Assembly (NCBI GenBank): GCA_902489775.1
Contig: CABUBH010000001.1
Coordinates: 53,431 to 117,430 of the forward strand
DNA: 64,000 nt
Reading direction: 5' to 3'
Source of the DNA: an uncultured Collinsella sp.
GTDB taxonomy: Bacteria > Actinomycetota > Coriobacteriia > Coriobacteriales > Coriobacteriaceae
The translations under genes were made by a program, and so were the position numbers. Under the pieces are notes generated by a model. That model ran no database searches. It was not told the origin of the DNA and saw nothing but the letters and a program-made list of their open reading frames with translations. Below are positions 42,103 to 51,888 of this stretch, in pieces (positions within the stretch are counted from its first letter, which is position 1; each line of letters begins with the position of its first letter).

Positions 42103-42840
42103 TTATTTTACTGCAAACTCCGGGCTAAATACTACCCTGCCCAGGCGAACGAGCGTAGAGCCCTCCTCAAGGGCAGACTCAAAGTCCTCGCTCATACCGC
42201 AGGAAAGCTCAGGCAGGTTCAAATCGGGATGCGCCGCCTCCAGCTCATCCCTCAGCTCACGAAGCCCCGCAAAGGTGCGGCGTGCCACATCCTTATTCCC
42301 CCGGGGCGCCATAGTCATAAGCCCCTGTACGCAAATTCCCTCAAGTTCTGCAAGCTCACCCGCGGCGGCGCGAATCTCATCGGGTGAAAAGCCTCCCTTC
42401 GACTCCTCACCACTCACATTGACCTCAATGAGCACACGCTGGGGGCCGACGAGCTCGCCTGCCTCAATCTTGCGGACCGCACGGCTCGAGATGGCCTGAG
42501 CCAAATGCAGCGAGCTTACCGAATGAATCAGCTCGGCCGAGCCCAGAACCGCATTGATCTTGTTGGTCTGCAGGTTGCCGATCATATCGAAGCGCACCTC
42601 GGGTAGCTCCGGATGCTCTACGAGGCCCGCAAGCTTGCGAACGAGCTCCTGCGGGCGGTTCTCGGCAAAATGGCGATACCCCGCCTGAATAGCGGCAACG
42701 GTCTCATCAACGCCAACAGTCTTGGAGACGGCAATCAGGCGCGCGGCATCGTGGGGACGGCCCGCGCGATCGAGTGCTGCATAAAAACGTTCGAGAATCT
42801 GCTCGCGGCGAGCGCGTATCAAGTCCAAATAGTTATCCAT
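42103..42840 (-). CDS. yggS: YggS family PLP-binding protein
   Basis: This 245-residue alanine racemase-fold protein binds PLP without known catalysis; it controls PLP and amino acid balance. The PLP lysine is in LIAVSKTVGVDETVAA. Other marks are FAENRPQEL, DMIGNLQTNK, VNVSGEESKGGF and LSCGMSEDFESAL. The ATG at 42840 has GGAGG about 9 bases upstream. It is first of the yggS-sepF-yggT-divIVA group and follows phoU. Confidence 0.92.
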   Translation of the reverse strand: MDNYLDLIRARREQILERFYAALDRAGRPHDAARLIAVSKTVGVDETVAAIQAGYRHFAENRPQELVRKLAGLVEHPELPEVRFDMIGNLQTNKINAVLGSAELIHSVSSLHLAQAISSRAVRKIEAGELVGPQRVLIEVNVSGEESKGGFSPDEIRAAAGELAELEGICVQGLMTMAPRGNKDVARRTFAGLRELRDELEAAHPDLNLPELSCGMSEDFESALEEGSTLVRLGRVVFSPEFAVK

Positions 42841-42890
42841 TGCCAATCGCCTCCGCAGACAGCCAAACAAGTAGTCCCATGCTAACGCAA

Positions 42891-42922
42891 GAGCGCGGCC
42901 TCGCATGTGCAAGGCCGCGCTC
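42891..42922. terminator. GC-rich hairpin between phoU and yggS
   Basis: GAGCGCGGCC pairs with GGCCGCGCTC around a 12-base loop. It probably separates the pst-phoU unit from the sepF unit. T-runs are poor on both strands. Confidence 0.55.
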
Positions 42923-42960
42923 ACTTAGGTATTTACAATCTTTCGACGAACGGGGCCGCC

Positions 42961-43818
42961 CTACTCCTCGTCGTCCTCGGCGTCGTCCTCGTCCTCGAGG
43001 TGCTCGAGCAGGTAGCGGAGACCCTCGCTCACCTCGTTAGCGGGCACTTTGGCAACATAGTGTGCATCGACGGCAGGCCTCATGATGACACCCTCGCCCG
43101 AAGGCACGCGCATGCTCTCAAGCTCATCCTCGTCCGTACGGGCGATATCGCCGGCAGTCATACGCTGTCCGGTCAAAAGGAAGGTCAGACGGCAGGCGGC
43201 ATCGATCGAAATCGAGGCGATACGATCGAGGTAGCGCGAGACCATGATGGCGCGGCGCAGGTCGTCATAGTTGCTGTCGTCGTCCATAAAATCGCCCGTG
43301 TCCATGCGGTTAAAGGTGCGGAAGAACTTCTCGTACGCCGCATGCACCGGCTCGTCCTCGCCGGCCAGGTTGCAGATGATGGACATGTCGTTGGTGACGA
43401 GCGCAGAAAGTGACGAACCCAGCACCTGGTAAACAGCCTCGGCCTCGGCCTCGACCGTAGCGACGAGTTCCTGGGGCAGCGAGATGTCGGCCTTGACCAT
43501 GTGACGCGTGGCGCGGCAGATCTGGCGAACCTTATCGGTCATGCGCTGCAGGTTAAAGTCGACGTAGATGATCGTCTGCAGCAAGCGGAAGTCGGAGGCG
43601 ACCGGCGACTGCGTAGCGATCAGGTTGTAGCACACGGCCTCCAAGTTGGCGCAGCGCGCATCGATCGAGAGCGTGCGCTTCTTGGTCTTGGTGGCGAGCT
43701 TGCGATCGTCGGTCACATAGGCCTTCACGGCGTCGTGAAGCGCCAGGTCTACAGCCTCGTAGATGCTCAGCATCTCGTGACGGGCTTCGATGAGCTGACG
43801 GGAAAACAGTTTGCGCAT
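42961..43818 (-). CDS. phoU: Phosphate signalling protein PhoU
   Basis: This 285-residue helical protein lowers Pst activity and signals phosphate state to the Pho two-component system. It shows two PhoU domains (about 7-95 and 115-225), with EAVCYNLIATQSPVASDFRLL and AIMVSRYLDRIASISIDAA. A long very acidic tail (from about 265, EDEDDAEDDEE) is atypical. ATG 43818 follows TTGGAG. It is 92 bases after pstB. Confidence 0.9.
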   Translation of the reverse strand: MRKLFSRQLIEARHEMLSIYEAVDLALHDAVKAYVTDDRKLATKTKKRTLSIDARCANLEAVCYNLIATQSPVASDFRLLQTIIYVDFNLQRMTDKVRQICRATRHMVKADISLPQELVATVEAEAEAVYQVLGSSLSALVTNDMSIICNLAGEDEPVHAAYEKFFRTFNRMDTGDFMDDDSNYDDLRRAIMVSRYLDRIASISIDAACRLTFLLTGQRMTAGDIARTDEDELESMRVPSGEGVIMRPAVDAHYVAKVPANEVSEGLRYLLEHLEDEDDAEDDEE

Positions 43819-43910
43819 GGTTCACTCCAATCAGTTGGGTGCGGTCATGCCGCCCGCACAGTGAATACGCACCGGACCAGGTCCGATCGGCTTGGGACTA
43901 GTCGCACCGA

Positions 43911-44714
43911 TCAGCCAAAGCGGCCGGTGATATAGTCTTCCGTCCGTGAATCCACCGGGCTGGTGAAGATCGCGTCGGTTTGACCATACTCGATGAGCGT
44001 GGCGGGCTCGCCGGCAACTTCCTGCAAGAAAAATGCGGTGTAGTCGCTAATACGAGCGGCCTGCTGCATAGAATGCGTGACGATGATGATCGTCATCTCG
44101 GGCGCCAGCTCGGCCATCAGATCCTCGACCTTGGAGACGGACGTGGGGTCGATGGCGGAGCAGGGCTCGTCCATCAGAAGGACATCGGGCTGCACCGCAA
44201 GCACACGCGCAATGCACAGACGCTGCTGCTGACCGCCCGAGAGCGCCAAACCGTCCTTGTTGAGCTGATTGGATACCTCTTTCCAGAGGTTGGCGCGCTT
44301 GAGCGATTCTTCCACGATGTCATCGAGGTCGCTTTTGCTAGTCACGCCCTGCAGACGAGGGCCAAAAGCGACATTCTCGTAGATGGATTTGGGGAACGGG
44401 TTGGGCTGCTGAAAAATCATGCCCACGCGACGGCGAAGGTCGACCGGGTCGACGCCCTCGGCATAGATATCGTTGCCGTCGAGCGTCATGGTGCCCTCGA
44501 CGCGGGTGCCCTCGATCAGGTCGTTCATACGGTTGATGCAGCGCAAAAACGTCGATTTGCCGCAGCCCGAAGGACCGATAAACGAGGTGATGGCGTTTTT
44601 GGCGATGTTGAGGTCGAGCCCCGTCAGCGCATGAAAGTCACCGTACCAAAAGTTGAAATCCTTGGCCGTGATGGCCGCTTGCTCCGGCGTGGGAGCGGAC
44701 TGATAGACGGACAT
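43911..44714 (-). CDS. pstB: Phosphate ABC transporter ATP-binding protein PstB
   Basis: This ATPase powers PstCA. The 267-residue length is typical. It has the Walker [10 protein letters not shown] near 48-56, the Q-loop [19 protein letters not shown], signature [16 protein letters not shown], Walker [14 protein letters not shown] and [14 protein letters not shown] 44714 follows AAGGAG. It is 12 bases after pstA. Confidence 0.95.
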   Translation of the reverse strand: MSVYQSAPTPEQAAITAKDFNFWYGDFHALTGLDLNIAKNAITSFIGPSGCGKSTFLRCINRMNDLIEGTRVEGTMTLDGNDIYAEGVDPVDLRRRVGMIFQQPNPFPKSIYENVAFGPRLQGVTSKSDLDDIVEESLKRANLWKEVSNQLNKDGLALSGGQQQRLCIARVLAVQPDVLLMDEPCSAIDPTSVSKVEDLMAELAPEMTIIIVTHSMQQAARISDYTAFFLQEVAGEPATLIEYGQTDAIFTSPVDSRTEDYITGRFG

Positions 44715-44726
44715 GGGACTCCTTAA

Positions 44727-45632
44727 CTAGCGGCGTTTGCGCGACAGATAACGCGCAAACAGGTTGAAGGCCAGAATAATCGCCATCAGCAAAAGCGCAG
44801 TGCCGTAGGCTGCGTTCATGTTGATGCCGTCATTGGCAAGCAGATAAAGGTGAACGGTCATGGGACGACCGGAATCGAGCGGCGAAATAGGCAGGTTGAT
44901 GGCCTGACCCATGGTGTAGAGCACCACGGCGGTCTCGCCGATGGCGCGGCCGATGGCAAGCACGATGCCGGTGGCGATGCGGCCAAAAGCCGAAGGAAGC
45001 ACGATCTTGGAGACGACCTGCCACTTGGTGGCGCCCAGGCCATATGCACCCCAACGGATATAGCGCGGAACGGCGCGGATTGCCTCCTCGGTGGTACGCA
45101 TGACAATAGGCAGCATCAGAAGCGCCAGCGCCAGGGCGGCCGAAACCATCGAAAGACCCAGGCCCATAGCCTCGACAAACAAGGCGTAGCCAAAGAGGCC
45201 CATAACAATGGAGGGCACCGAGGCCAGGGCATCGGCAGCATAGCGAATGATGCCGACGACTTTGCCCTGCTTGGCGTATTCGGCCAGATAGACCGCAGCC
45301 AAGACGGCAACCGGCGTGCAGATGAGCATGGCGAGCGCCGTCACGTAGATGGTCGAGACGATCGTGGGCCAAATGCCGCCTTCGGCGTTGACGCCCTGCG
45401 GCCAGCCGAAGATAAAGTCGAGCGAGATATGCGGCAGGCCGTTGATGACCACGTAGGCGATGATGGCGATCAGCACCAGCGTGGTGATATAGGCTGCGGC
45501 GCGAAACACGCCGAGCATGATCTTGTTGGAGAGGTCCTTGTTGATGCGGCCCTTCTTGCCATGGGAAAGGGCACGCTTGATGCGCTCACGCGACGAGGTC
45601 GTATCGACCGTCGTGTCAACGGAATCGGACAT
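44727..45632 (-). CDS. pstA: Phosphate ABC transporter permease PstA
   Basis: This 301-residue permease has about six membrane helices. The cytoplasmic coupling loop shows EEAIRAVPRYIRWGAYGLGATKW, and the following VLAIGRAIGETAVVL is typical of PstA. An N-terminal polar stretch of about 40 residues precedes the first helix. It starts 3 bases after the pstC stop. Confidence 0.93.
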   Translation of the reverse strand: MSDSVDTTVDTTSSRERIKRALSHGKKGRINKDLSNKIMLGVFRAAAYITTLVLIAIIAYVVINGLPHISLDFIFGWPQGVNAEGGIWPTIVSTIYVTALAMLICTPVAVLAAVYLAEYAKQGKVVGIIRYAADALASVPSIVMGLFGYALFVEAMGLGLSMVSAALALALLMLPIVMRTTEEAIRAVPRYIRWGAYGLGATKWQVVSKIVLPSAFGRIATGIVLAIGRAIGETAVVLYTMGQAINLPISPLDSGRPMTVHLYLLANDGINMNAAYGTALLLMAIILAFNLFARYLSRKRR

Positions 45633-45635
45633 AGC

Positions 45636-46559
45636 CTACCCCCTCTTCTTGGAAATCAGGCGGACGATACCCACCAGTGCAGCGGAGATGATAAACAGGA
45701 CAACGCCCATGCCGAACAGAGCCGAGCGGTGCAGGCCCGAGGAATAACTCATGTCGAGCGCAATCTGACTCGTGAGCGTCGAGATGGGGCTCGAGATGCT
45801 ATCCGGAATGACCGGGGCGTTGCCCACGACCATCAGCACGGCCATGGTCTCACCGATGGCACGCCCCATACCCAAGACAATCGCATCGACAATGCCCAGC
45901 TTGGCTGCAGGAAGCACGACCTTGTAGATGGTCTGCCACTTGGTGGCACCCATGGCATAGGACGCCTCGCGAATGCCCATGGGAATGGAATTGAGGGCAT
46001 CTATGGTGAGCGTGGTGATGGTAGGGACGATCATGATGGCGAGCACGAACCACGCCGTCAGTGCGCCAAATCCAAGGCCGCCGGTCAGCTGGGCGATAAA
46101 CGGGCGGATGATGATCATGCCGAAGAAGCCGTAGATGATGGAGGGGATGCCCGCCAGCAGGTCGACAGCGGGGCTAATGAGCCTGCGCACGCGCTTGCTG
46201 GCGATCTCGACCAGATACACGGCTGTGCCCACACCCAACGGCACGCCCATGGCAAGGGCACCGACCGTCACCAGGCCAGAGCCCGCCAGCAGCGACATGA
46301 TGCCGTAGTGACCCTCAGAGGGCGCCCACGTAAAGCTAAAGAAGTCCACCAGACCGATGTCGGTAAAGACCGGCAGCGCCGAGTACGTGGTAAAGACAAA
46401 GATCAGGATGACGGTGACGACCGCCAAGAACGCGCAGGCAAAGAAGATCCACTGCAGCGCCTTCTCCTTAAGATAGGTGCTGCGTGACACCAACGCCAAC
46501 TCACGCTTTTTGGGCACCTGCGCCTCATGCTCAATCTGGGGGGTTTCCTGTGCTTCCAC
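45636..46559 (-). CDS. pstC: Phosphate ABC transporter permease PstC
   Basis: This permease of about 307 residues carries the PstC pattern FVLAIMIVPTITTLTIDAL, IREASYAMGATKWQT and GMGRAIGETMAVLMV. Two GTG starts are possible: 46568, which touches the pstS stop but sits next to its binding site, and 46559, eight bases after GGGGAG. I prefer 46559. With pstS directly upstream the pair is translationally linked. Confidence 0.9.
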   Translation of the reverse strand: MEAQETPQIEHEAQVPKKRELALVSRSTYLKEKALQWIFFACAFLAVVTVILIFVFTTYSALPVFTDIGLVDFFSFTWAPSEGHYGIMSLLAGSGLVTVGALAMGVPLGVGTAVYLVEIASKRVRRLISPAVDLLAGIPSIIYGFFGMIIIRPFIAQLTGGLGFGALTAWFVLAIMIVPTITTLTIDALNSIPMGIREASYAMGATKWQTIYKVVLPAAKLGIVDAIVLGMGRAIGETMAVLMVVGNAPVIPDSISSPISTLTSQIALDMSYSSGLHRSALFGMGVVLFIISAALVGIVRLISKKRG

Positions 46560-46560
46560 G

Positions 46561-47397
46561 CTACTCACTCCCCTTTCCGTCGTTGGTGACGGGAATAAAG
46601 CCCGCCTCGCGAATCTGCTTGTCCATCTTCTCGGATGTCACATAGTCAATGTAGTCCTGCGCCTGCTGCGAAGGCGTACCCTTCACAAAGAAGTAAAGGT
46701 CACGCGAGATGGGATAGCCGCCACTTGCGACCGTCTTCTCGGATGCCTCGACATGGTTGACTGAAACGGCCTTAACCGAGGTCTTGGCGTTGAGGCTCTC
46801 GACAAAACCCAGCGAGATGTAGCCAATAGCGCCACGTGAGCGGGATACGACATCGCGTACCTGGCCCGTACCCGAAAGAACAGCCGAGCGGCGATCGAAC
46901 GGCGCGCCGTCCATCACGATAGTGCGGAAGGCCTCGCGCGTACCGGACGCCTCGTCGCGGTTGATAACCTGAATCTTCAGGTCCTCTCCGCCGACTTCTT
47001 TCCAGTTGGTGATCTTGCCGGCGTAAATATCGCGGAGCTGCTCGGTCGAGAGGTTATCGACGGGGTTGTCGTCGTTCACGATGACCGCGATACCGTCGTG
47101 GGCAATGACGATGGGAGTCAGGCCCAGATCCTGTTCGTCGGCATTGAGTCCACGGGAGGAGCTGGCGATATCGGCCGTGCCGGCGCTGACGGCCTCGATG
47201 CCAGCGGAAGAACCCAAACCGGAAACGAGCACGTCGATGCCGGTCTCCTCCTTAAAGCCCTCGGCCGCAATCTCGGCGATAGGAAGGCAGGTCGTGGAGC
47301 CGGCCACGGTAATGGAAGAGGTAGAAGATCCCGAAGAACAGGCGCACAGCGTAAGCGTAAGCACAGCGGCGCTCAGGACCGATACGATCTTTCTCAT
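46561..47397 (-). CDS. pstS: Phosphate-binding lipoprotein PstS
   Basis: This 278-residue binding protein has a signal with lipobox LCAC (residues about 17-20), so it is lipid-anchored. Phosphate-binding motifs are ITVAGSTTCLPIAEIAAEGF and the serine/arginine site IASSSRGLN and EASGTREAF. The end is PVTNDGKGSE. Its ATG overlaps the pgeF stop in an ATGA junction (47397-47394), so its translation is coupled to pgeF. Confidence 0.94.
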   Translation of the reverse strand: MRKIVSVLSAAVLTLTLCACSSGSSTSSITVAGSTTCLPIAEIAAEGFKEETGIDVLVSGLGSSAGIEAVSAGTADIASSSRGLNADEQDLGLTPIVIAHDGIAVIVNDDNPVDNLSTEQLRDIYAGKITNWKEVGGEDLKIQVINRDEASGTREAFRTIVMDGAPFDRRSAVLSGTGQVRDVVSRSRGAIGYISLGFVESLNAKTSVKAVSVNHVEASEKTVASGGYPISRDLYFFVKGTPSQQAQDYIDYVTSEKMDKQIREAGFIPVTNDGKGSE

Positions 47398-48194
47398 AGC
47401 ATCACGCCGATCGCAGCATGGCGCCCACAGGCGCCGTCCTCGTTACGGTAGGAATAAAAGCGGTCGTTCTGACGCACGGTCGAAAGCTGGGTATCCACGA
47501 TATTATCCGCGTCGACACCGACATCTACCAGCGCCTCGCGAATGGCAGCGGAAAGATCGAGCATGCGAGAGGTACTCGCATCGATGCAAGAGAACTCGGC
47601 GGCAAAGCGATCCATGAGCTCCTGGGATACTTCATATTCGTCACCCAAGATATGGGGGCCGATATAGGCGGAAACGTCGCTCGCATCGCAGCCGGCAGCA
47701 TCGCAAAGCGCCTGGCACGCCTTGGCGGAAATACGTGCAATCGTACCCTTCCAACCGGAGTGCACCACGGCAAATCCGCCAGGGGCCACCAGCACCACGG
47801 GAACGCAGTCGGCAAAGCAGAGCAGCACGGGCACGTTATGCGCCGTACAGACGATGGCATCGCAGCCCTCGGCAATCTGCTCGCGGACGTCCTCAAGGTC
47901 ATCGGCGCCGTTCGAGGTCACCGCAACGATATGGTCACCATGGACCTGATTGGGAACGAGCAGGTTGTGCTCGCACTCGGCGGCACCCATAGCCTCGAGC
48001 GCGCGACGACGATTTTCTTGAACAGCAAAGGGGTCATCGCCAACATGCGAGCCCAAGTTGAGTGAGGAGTACGCATCTTCGGAAACACCACCGGCGCGCT
48101 CGGTGAAGGCAAAGCGAACATCGGATGTCGCGCCTTCCACCAACGTAACTCCATCATGGTCGACACGCGAAACGTTGTCCGCACGTGCTGCCAT
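47394..48194 (-). CDS. pgeF: PgeF/YlmD family (polyphenol oxidase, purine nucleoside phosphorylase) protein
   Basis: This 266-residue protein is of the laccase-domain (DUF152) family, whose members act as purine nucleoside phosphorylases and clear misincorporated cell-wall intermediates in E. coli. It has NLLVPNQVHGDHIVAV, the zinc site with CFADCVPVVLV and VVHSGWKGT, and IGPHI. ATG 48194 follows AGGAGG exactly. In related genomes pgeF lies between ftsZ and yggS; here it instead joins the pst genes. Laccase activity is doubtful. Confidence 0.9.
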   Translation of the reverse strand: MAARADNVSRVDHDGVTLVEGATSDVRFAFTERAGGVSEDAYSSLNLGSHVGDDPFAVQENRRRALEAMGAAECEHNLLVPNQVHGDHIVAVTSNGADDLEDVREQIAEGCDAIVCTAHNVPVLLCFADCVPVVLVAPGGFAVVHSGWKGTIARISAKACQALCDAAGCDASDVSAYIGPHILGDEYEVSQELMDRFAAEFSCIDASTSRMLDLSAAIREALVDVGVDADNIVDTQLSTVRQNDRFYSYRNEDGACGRHAAIGVML

Positions 48195-48354
48195 ACTAAA
48201 GCCTCCTAATAACACAAGTACCGCGGCATCGCCGCTACAGCCCGCGTTTATACGGCTGTCATACTTCTCTAAAAGGATACCTGCTGCGCTGGAGGCAATC
48301 GTAAAGGGAACGTAAAGAGATTGGAGGTTCTAGTTTACAAAGTCGAAATAAAAA

Positions 48355-48378
48355 GGGCGCGTCCATACGGACACGCCC
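48355..48378 (-). terminator. Rho-independent terminator of ftsZ
   Basis: GGGCGCGTCC pairs with GGACACGCCC with a wobble and a 4-base loop; the minus-strand transcript ends in TTTTT. It lies 27 bases after ftsZ, so pgeF-pst probably has a separate promoter. Confidence 0.9.
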
Positions 48379-48404
48379 CTGTGCACAACAATGCAAAGAA
48401 CGAC

Positions 48405-49559
48405 TTAGAAGCTACCGCGCTTCAGGAAGTCGGGAAGCTCGAACTGATCGTTGCCGAAGTTAGGAAGCTCGGTGCCACCGACGTTGCGGGTCGGGGCGGC
48501 CTGAGCCGGGCTGGTGGCCGGAGCGGTGCGCTGCGGCTCGGCGGAGGCAGCGGCCTTGCTCTGAGACTGCTGAGCGGCAAAGAGCTCATCCTGACGGTTG
48601 ACGTTGGAGTCGGAGAAGCCCGTAGCGATGACCGTGATACGCACCTGATCGCCCAGGGACTCGTCGACAACGGTACCGAAGATGATGTTGGCCTCGGGGT
48701 CGACGGCGTTGGCGACAACGTCGGCGGCGTCGCTGATCTCCTGGATGCCCAGGTCCTTGGAACCGGCGATGGAGAGCAGCACGCGCGTGGCACCATCGAT
48801 GGAGCTCTCGAGCAGCGGGCTGGAGATGGCCTGCTGGGCAGCGTCGACGGCACGGGTATCCCCAGAAGAGGTACCGATACCCATCATGGCGGTACCGGCC
48901 TGCTTCATGATGGTCTTAACATCGGCGAAGTCCAGGTTGATGATACCGGGGACGGTGATGAGGTCGGTGATGCCCTGGGTGCCCTGGGAAAGGACGCCAT
49001 CGGCGATCGCGAAGGCCTCGAGCATGGTGGTCTTCTTCTCGGCGATGTCGAGCAGCTTATCGTTAGGGATGACGATCATGGTGTCGACGCAATCGGAGAG
49101 GGTCTTAATGCCCTCCTCGGCGCTCTTCTTGCGCTTGCGGCCCTCGAAGGTGAAGGGCTTGGTCACGACGGCGACGGTCAGCGCACCGACCTCGTTCATC
49201 GCGATATCGGCAACGATGGGAGCAGCGCCGGTACCGGTGCCACCGCCCTCGCCGCAGGTGATGAACACCATGTCGGCGCCAGCGAGCGCCTCGGCAATGT
49301 CGTCGCGGGACTCATCGGCAGCCTTGCGGCCAACCTCGGGGTTGGCGCCGGCGCCCAGGCCGCGGGTAAGGTCGGTGCCGATGTGCACCTTGATATCGGC
49401 ATCAGAGATCGCGAGTGCCTGAGCATCGGTGTTGATGGCAACAAACTCGACGCCGCGGATGCCCTCTTCGATCATTCGATTGACCGCGTTGGTACCGCCG
49501 CCGCCGACGCCGACCACCTTAATGACGGCAAGGTAGTTGTTGATCTCTGTCTCGTGCAT
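48405..49559 (-). CDS. ftsZ: Cell division protein FtsZ
   Basis: This tubulin-like GTPase forms the Z-ring. The 384-residue product has [15 protein letters not shown], the GTP-binding signature [18 protein letters not shown], the T7 loop [11 protein letters not shown], and the C-terminal peptide ELPDFLKRG, which binds partners such as SepF. An Ala/Gln/Pro linker (about 320-365) precedes it. ATG 49559 follows GGAGG by 6 bases. No ftsA is found, in line with SepF use. Confidence 0.97.
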   Translation of the reverse strand: MHETEINNYLAVIKVVGVGGGGTNAVNRMIEEGIRGVEFVAINTDAQALAISDADIKVHIGTDLTRGLGAGANPEVGRKAADESRDDIAEALAGADMVFITCGEGGGTGTGAAPIVADIAMNEVGALTVAVVTKPFTFEGRKRKKSAEEGIKTLSDCVDTMIVIPNDKLLDIAEKKTTMLEAFAIADGVLSQGTQGITDLITVPGIINLDFADVKTIMKQAGTAMMGIGTSSGDTRAVDAAQQAISSPLLESSIDGATRVLLSIAGSKDLGIQEISDAADVVANAVDPEANIIFGTVVDESLGDQVRITVIATGFSDSNVNRQDELFAAQQSQSKAAASAEPQRTAPATSPAQAAPTRNVGGTELPNFGNDQFELPDFLKRGSF

Positions 49560-49758
49560 GTCGGTCCTCCGAACAAAGGTTATAGCCATAGCATGGGTCG
49601 ACCCCTGCGCACATTAACCTTCAGGTTGAAAGTAAATGCAAAGGTAAACCGTATTATGTTTGCACATTATGAACGTATCAGTCAAATAATTGACCGTGAA
49701 AACCAAACAAACCAGATAAACGGCGTGGTATGGCCCCTCAACAAAGTAACAACCAGCG

Positions 49759-51015
49759 CTACGAGGTCGGAGCATTCCTGAATGTGTAGTTGCCCGGAGA
49801 GCGCACATTGATATACGTTACGCCCTCTACCTGCGAAAGCAACTTGGTGACTACGCGTTCCTTCTTGGCGATATCGTCCGAATCGCCCAGCGACACCTCA
49901 ATGCCGTTATTGAGGTTTGCCGAGATGGCTTCGACCGAAGGCGTGGAAATATCCTTGACTTGTCCCAAGAACTCGCTCGAAAAACCACGCACATAATCCA
50001 GGCCGGCCTTAACGGCTTTGGAGTTCACCGCCTGGCCGGAAACCGGAGCGACATCCGCCGAGACATCAGTCAACAACACCGCGCCATAATGCTTGGCGAG
50101 CGCCAGCGAGGCATCGATTCCGGTCAAGGTATTTGAGCCCTGCCCTGTCGTGATGACGTTGCCCTGGTCGTCCACTTCGACCGACGTCGACAGCGGGGCG
50201 ATCCAGGTGTCATCGTCTCCGATAGCCCAGGCAAGGTCGTCGGAGCTGATATACGCAATGGCGATAACTTTACGCTCCGTCGGCGTGATGATAAGCGTAT
50301 GGGGAAACTGGCGCTGGACATCCACGCCCGAAACCCACGGGTTCTGCTTGAGATCCTCGGTAATCTGGTCGGGATCGACGTTAAAAAGCGACGTTCCCTC
50401 GGGCAAGTCGATCAGCTGGATAGCATCGTGCTTCGTCACATGCTCGCTGCCTTGAATCTGAATATCAGTGGCAGTAAACAGTCCAGAGTTGATCACCACG
50501 ATGGCAACGACGACGAGCACGGCCAAGACGGCCAGAACGCCGCCCACGATTTTGCCTTTGCCTGTAACGACAGAAGCGGCGTCTGATGTTTTATTTGCCA
50601 TCGCTCCAAGTGAAGATAACGGGTTGAAACCTTTTTTACTCGAAGGCTTCTTGGCGGTAGCCGGCACCGATGTCAGCGAGCGCGGTTTCGATGCGCCCAG
50701 CGTGAGACCTGGACGCGCCGCTTTAGTTCCCGTCGAGGGCTTGGGAGCTGCCATGGGACGGGCAGGCTTGGCGCCCATAACAGGCTTTGACGTCACCGAG
50801 GGACGCGAGGACTTTTTTGCGGCCGGACGATTACCGAGCTGCGAGCCGACGACCGGACGACTGGTCTGTCGAGCATGCCCGACAGACTTAGAGTGCGCGA
50901 CGGTATTGCGTTGAGGTTTGGCAGGCGCGCCGGAACGCCCTCCGGCGCGGCGGAAGGTGGGTTTCGATGCTCTAGAAGCCGAGGAATTTAACTTCCGGTC
51001 TGAGCTCGATGCCAT
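49759..51015 (-). CDS. ftsQ: Cell division protein FtsQ with long basic N-terminal tail
   Basis: FtsQ links periplasmic division proteins. The 418-residue product has about 155 residues of basic, Ala/Pro/Ser/Lys-rich cytoplasmic tail, one membrane helix (about 156-177, VLAVLVVVAIVVINSGLF), a POTRA domain (about 180-250; FTATDIQIQGSEHVTKHDAI) and an FtsQ beta domain. Typical FtsQ tails are much shorter. ATG 51015 follows AGGGAGG and overlaps the murB end by 44 bases. It is separated from ftsZ by 199 bases. Confidence 0.9.
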   Translation of the reverse strand: MASSSDRKLNSSASRASKPTFRRAGGRSGAPAKPQRNTVAHSKSVGHARQTSRPVVGSQLGNRPAAKKSSRPSVTSKPVMGAKPARPMAAPKPSTGTKAARPGLTLGASKPRSLTSVPATAKKPSSKKGFNPLSSLGAMANKTSDAASVVTGKGKIVGGVLAVLAVLVVVAIVVINSGLFTATDIQIQGSEHVTKHDAIQLIDLPEGTSLFNVDPDQITEDLKQNPWVSGVDVQRQFPHTLIITPTERKVIAIAYISSDDLAWAIGDDDTWIAPLSTSVEVDDQGNVITTGQGSNTLTGIDASLALAKHYGAVLLTDVSADVAPVSGQAVNSKAVKAGLDYVRGFSSEFLGQVKDISTPSVEAISANLNNGIEVSLGDSDDIAKKERVVTKLLSQVEGVTYINVRSPGNYTFRNAPTS

Positions 51016-51883
51016 ACGCCTCCCTCACCTTTCCGTGCACATGTCTGATAACCGCGGCAACGTCATCGGCCGAGGCAGTTCCGTTATTAACGATAAAATT
51101 AGCGTGAACGGGCGAAACTTCCGCGCCGCCAATCGAAAAACCCTTTAATCCACAATCCTCGATAAGCTTGCCCACACTCGCATCGGGCGGGTTGCGAAAA
51201 ACAGACCCGCAGGATGCGCGACCCATGGGCTGCGTACGCTTGCGCCTCGTCAGGTACCGCTCCATGCGCTCGCGAATGTCGGCCTTGGGCGCCGGTTTAA
51301 GCTTGAGCACGCACTCGAGGATGATCTCATTGCGGGGAAGGCTACATTCGCGGTAGCCCCAAGAGATCTCGGACCCCGCATAATGCTTGATACCGGATGC
51401 CGGGTCAAACGTTACGACATCCTCAACCAGCGAGCCAATCCACTCGGTCCGCGTGCCGGCATTCATAGATATCGCACCGCCGACCGAACCAGGAATGCCA
51501 ACGGCAAACTCAAGGCCCGAGAGGCTACGCGACAGGGCATCGTTGACCAGGCGCGCAAACATCACGCCCGCACCGACCGTCAGCGTACAACCGTCATCGG
51601 CAACAACCGTGCGCTGGAACTCACGTCCGAGCGAAATGACGGCACCGCGATAACCGCCATCGGCAACCAGCAGATTGGAGCCCTTGCCGATGATGACCCA
51701 CGGCACCTGCTCGCGATCGAGCACCGCCACGGCGCGGCGGAGGGCATGATAGCTATGGCACGTCACAAAGAGGTCGGCCTTGCCGCCGATACGATAGCTC
51801 GTATGACGCGCAAGGCGCTCGTCCTCGATCACATCCGTGTCGATCATGCCCGAGAGCGCCATGACGGCGTTAAACAGACCCAT
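50972..51883 (-). CDS. murB: UDP-N-acetylenolpyruvoylglucosamine reductase MurB
   Basis: This FAD enzyme makes UDP-MurNAc. The 303-residue length is the type II-like short form. Marks are HTSYRIGGKADLFV, the FAD-binding VIIGKGSNLLVADGG, GLEFAVGIPGSVGGAISMNAG, the catalytic GRASCGSVFRNP with Ser as proton donor, and EVSPVHANFIVN with the second acid. ATG 51883 overlaps nothing upstream; murC ends 5 bases earlier. Confidence 0.95.
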   Translation of the reverse strand: MGLFNAVMALSGMIDTDVIEDERLARHTSYRIGGKADLFVTCHSYHALRRAVAVLDREQVPWVIIGKGSNLLVADGGYRGAVISLGREFQRTVVADDGCTLTVGAGVMFARLVNDALSRSLSGLEFAVGIPGSVGGAISMNAGTRTEWIGSLVEDVVTFDPASGIKHYAGSEISWGYRECSLPRNEIILECVLKLKPAPKADIRERMERYLTRRKRTQPMGRASCGSVFRNPPDASVGKLIEDCGLKGFSIGGAEVSPVHANFIVNNGTASADDVAAVIRHVHGKVREAYGIELRPEVKFLGF

Positions 51884-51888
51884 TAGAC

